64,000 nt of DNA from Augochlora pura (lineage: Eukaryota > Arthropoda > Insecta > Hymenoptera > Halictidae): assembly GCF_028453695.1 (NCBI RefSeq), contig NC_135775.1, positions 16,588,545-16,652,544 of the forward strand, written 5' to 3'. Of this stretch, positions 60,873 to 64,000 are shown one piece after another. The notes under the pieces are model-generated. The model saw nothing but the letters and a program-made list of their open reading frames with translations. It had not been told where the DNA came from and ran no database searches. Position numbers and translations under genes: made by a program. Position 1 is the first letter of the stretch; every line of letters begins with the position of its first letter.

Positions 60873-63417
60873 ATAATTACAATTTGTTTCCACTGTTCTT
60901 TTATTTTTGCAAATTTCGCGTATCGTAAACTATGCCAATTCTAGCCAAATTTAAGCACGCTTTTAAGTAGAAGAAATATCGCTTTTGTTATTCTAATTGA
61001 ATATATTGTATAAGTTAAATTCACCAAATGTTGAATCATTCGTACGTTTTTTCGCAGCACTTACACAAGATTGTTCCAATGCAATGCTTTCAATAGAAAA
61101 TAATCGTTAGTTATGATGTAGTTAATAGATCAAGATGTAATTAATTTTATAATTAGTTACTATAATAAATTAATAAAAATTATGTAATTTAAAAACTTTA
61201 TTATTTCATACTGGAATAAATATCATTATAAACAATTGTTAAAATGTTATTAAATTTCTAAATTTAATGTAAATTCTGTTACATATAAATGAAAAATAAG
61301 TGAGTTTTGCCTGCAAAAGAGTGAATGTCATTTCTAAAGATCTTTTAACAGAATTAATTTAATTTGCAAAAAGTTGAATATGTCTATAAATGAAGATTAA
61401 TTTGAAGTGCAATACCTGTACAGTTTCAATACCGCATTATAGCAATTATATCGATGCTCGAGAAGTCGAATAAACCTCACGTGTCGGATTACTTGTAGCC
61501 GGCTGTGTACACGCAGTTCTATTTAAGTAGTTATTAATCACGGCTCTGAACTTGTCGCATGAACTGAAGTAATTTATTCGTCAAACAAGTTCTGCAACGC
61601 TCAGGAAACGCAACGACCGTTACCGCGAGCCAATATAACGTGATTACCGATCGATGTTATGTTGCAATCGGATCGAGCAAATCAAATAATCGATTAGAGT
61701 CGCGAGTTCGCGGAAACCGTTGTACGCAAAATTGAAAATTGTACGCATATATTAAGGTTAATTATATCATAACGTAGTCATTTATTTATGCATACTCAAT
61801 AAATATACTGAAATTACTTTGAAAAGTTATTACGAGCAGCCAGAAAATTCTTTTGTTATTGTCATTTCAATGGATAGGAAGTAGACATAGCTGCACATCG
61901 TCTAAATATGTTCTGTAATGTTTATGGAATAATTAAAAACCAATGTGACATTTACGAAACAAACAATTTCTTCTGTTTCGTCTATTTTTAATTTCTCCAG
62001 TGGTTCTCATTTTCAAAATACTGCGCAACAAAAATGTTGCGTTGGAGAACATTTACAATCCTTGGTATTACTCAGATTAATGACAATCTATTTATATATA
62101 TATATGATACGAATTTCCATGAATCGTTTTCGGTTCGATATTTAAATATATGGCATATTAATCGCAAAACATGTTATAATGATCAAGCAAAAAGTGATTA
62201 TTAATCAATTGTTGCATGCGCATTGTTGCATATCGTATCTCTCAATAAGATTTCGTATTCACGTTTCATATGTTTAAATGTGAGTAATAGTTAGACAGAG
62301 ATATCAGGAACACTATTCCAAAACGACAAAATATGTTTACAGAGTTCAACTCTACTGTGGTTATAATTCATTAATCATGTATCAATTAATAATAATAATT
62401 ATTAATAGAAACGCCTCACACATACTTCTCACACATACGATACCTATGAAATAATATGAAAAAGTTACACGTTTTCTTATGATCGTTTATAGTATGCAAG
62501 GTTTCTTGATCCTATTGTTAATTGTAAGTTTTTCAACCTATTATTAACTCTTCCAAATAATAGCCTCATATTTTATGCGATGTGATCATTCTATTATCGA
62601 TTCATCACGCTGTGCAATGGCTGTGTCGAAACGAACACGTTATTTTCTTTATATTTTTCCTCACAGTTGATCAGCATACTATATCTTGAAAAATAGTGTT
62701 ACACGTGGATAAAAAAACAATATTTTAAATTCTGACACGAATCAAATAAATCTGTGATCCATTTCGGGTAAATCGTCATAATTGGATGTGCTATTGATCG
62801 ATTAGTTTACTATTTCATCGCAAGTATACATCCACACCTAAAGAAAAAAAGTTATAACATAATTCAAGAAATTTTCACTAAGTTACTAACAAATATTAAC
62901 TTATCTTAATTTTAACTTAAGTTAAATGTGTTGAGCAATAAAACTTGATTGATGTGCATTGCTTCGTAACAATGAGAAAATCCAATTTATTTAAATTTTC
63001 TACACTTTCAGTTGTCAATTGCAATATAATTTATTCAATGTTTTCCTATGGACAGCGCCCGTTATAATTACAAATACATAAAAAATAACGTGAACGGATC
63101 CAATTCGTTGATAAACTCGATTCACGAAATTGTACATCTATCAGTACTATTAGGACAGAATGTTAGTTATGAATGCTATTTAAGTTACTATACAAATTAC
63201 AGTAAATTACTACGAATTTCACATACTTAATTTTTTGTCGCTCCTGTTACGTTACTTTGATTGTACTGCTTCATCGTTACCAGATACCAGCTTGCCAATC
63301 ATTTTATATATACATTATACATACATACATATATATCAGTTTCTATCGATTTGATTCATTATGAAATTACATTATTGTTATAGCGCACTACAAAGCTGCT
63401 TATTTTTTTCCTTTCAG
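60873..63417. other. Putative milton intron, non-coding
   Basis: AT-rich. I looked for the exon encoding the conserved TRAK segment that precedes the 63418 exon (EEQLP...) and did not find it. Confidence 0.5.
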
Positions 63418-63494
63418 TTCTATGTAGCAGCCGGGTGAGCCAAATGACCAAGACGTATAATGACATAGAAGCAGTTACACGGCTTCTGGAAGAG
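63418..63494 (+). CDS. milt: milton/TRAK conserved exon (HAP1_N region), gene partial
   Basis: Acceptor TTTTTTTCCTTTCAG, donor GAG|GTAAAT; 77 nt, entered after one base of a codon and ending in phase 0. The translation is LCSSRVSQ followed by MTKTYNDIEAVTRLLEE. Known: this is the start of the HAP1_N coiled-coil region shared by Drosophila Milton and human TRAK1/TRAK2/HAP1 (LLC..RV.QMTKTYNDI.AVTRLLEEKE), near-invariant in animals. Milton/TRAK is the cytoplasmic adaptor joining kinesin-1 (and dynein) to mitochondrial Miro and so moves mitochondria along microtubules, notably in axons. The coiled coil would continue in exons beyond the right edge. Upstream coding exons are not certain (candidate at 52.7 kb). 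The internal ATG (QMTK) could also act as start in a short isoform. Confidence 0.92.
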
Positions 63495-63675
63495 GTAAAT
63501 TACATCAGTTTGTAATCGACGTGTCTACAGGGTGACGTTAAAAGTAGCGTACCATTCGAAAGTACTAAGAAATATAACAATGGGGACATTGATTTCAATC
63601 GTTCGTGTGCTCGCCAGAGAACGTAAATCTGCTTGTGCGCTATTCGATATGGAAATTGCTAATCATGATTATTAT
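63495..63675 (+). other. milton intron, start
   Basis: Intron beginning GTAAAT; a CAGGGTGACGTTAAAAGTAG word at 63529-63548 looks like a transposon terminus, without a partner. Confidence 0.6.
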
Positions 63676-63879
63676 TAGACTTTGCATTTTTATGCGAAAT
63701 AAAAATTACCCCAGTTGATTGTAAGAAATGCAAGTCCGTTAAACATGTCTTTCCCCTCGCGATCATTTTAACAAGTTACACACGTAATACAATAAATATT
63801 CTGAAATTTTTGTAATATCTCACAGTTTTGTATATCACCTAATTAATTTGTACCGAAAATGCATAAAATCCATAGTGTA
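63676..63879. mobile_element. hAT-like MITE, copy 8
   Basis: Left end TAGACTTTGCATTTTTATGC, right end GCATAAAATCCATAGTGTA. Flanks ATTATTAT and ACTATTAT match at 7 of 8. 204 bp, in the milton intron 182 bp after the exon. Confidence 0.7.
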
Positions 63880-64000
63880 ACTATTATATTTATTATAACT
63901 TCTCATTCACTTTTTCCTTATCAGAGGAATCATAATCACTGGACTCCAGTTCGAGTTTATTCCTCATCCTGAATTTCGTGATATAATCTTCGAAAATTGA
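63880..64000. other. Window edge, non-coding
   Basis: Nothing recognisable; the milton gene presumably continues to the right. Confidence 0.5.

Noticed and set aside
1..64000. tRNA, rRNA, CRISPR arrays, bacterial-type operons
   Set aside because: No cloverleaf with a GGTTCRA box in context, no rRNA-like blocks, and no regularly spaced direct repeats with unique spacers; the only regular array (49649-50086) is a spacerless minisatellite.

Overview
The window is a piece of an AT-rich insect nuclear genome. Intron-rich genes, very long intergenic and intronic AT-rich stretches, many short inverted-repeat transposon remnants and a 100-N scaffold gap all point to a draft eukaryotic assembly. The protein families (a tramtrack-group BTB/POZ zinc-finger factor and milton) are those of insects; a hymenopteran, probably a bee, is my best guess, but that is inference from general sequence character.

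Layout. (1) 1-21 kb: mostly non-coding DNA with old transposons. One convincing isolated minus-strand exon lies at 2899-3077; it encodes an AT-hook-like basic/Ser-Pro segment. (2) 21.1-28.0 kb, minus strand: a complete six-exon gene for a 453-residue BTB/POZ protein with two C2H2 zinc fingers. All splice sites are GT/AG and all phases agree. The splice phase of its fifth exon also fits the 2899-3077 exon, so the gene may continue through alternative 3' exons as broad and lola do. (3) 30.3-32.3 kb, plus strand: short exons that look like a very small membrane-protein gene, divergent from the BTB gene. (4) 34-64 kb, plus strand: a CpG-rich promoter and first exon with a strong splice donor at 39453, a two-exon coding segment at 52.7-53.2 kb, and, at 63418-63494, an exon whose translation is the hallmark of milton/TRAK (kinesin-mitochondrion adaptor). 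These are most simply the 5' part of milton with long introns, but only the last exon is certain.

Mobile DNA. The most striking recurring structure is a family of 180-360 bp non-autonomous elements whose ends read TAGACTGCGGAT and which are flanked by decayed 8-bp target duplications (hAT-like); at least eight copies and several solo ends lie in this one window. A second group has TTAA-flanked inverted ends (piggyBac-like; two different families). There is also a 13-unit minisatellite with 33/36-bp units, a 28-bp tandem array built from the hAT-like terminus, a LINE ribonuclease-H remnant, and several microsatellites. No tRNA, rRNA or CRISPR was found.

Functionally the genes are unrelated neighbours: a nuclear transcription factor, a putative micropeptide, and a cytoplasmic motor adaptor.
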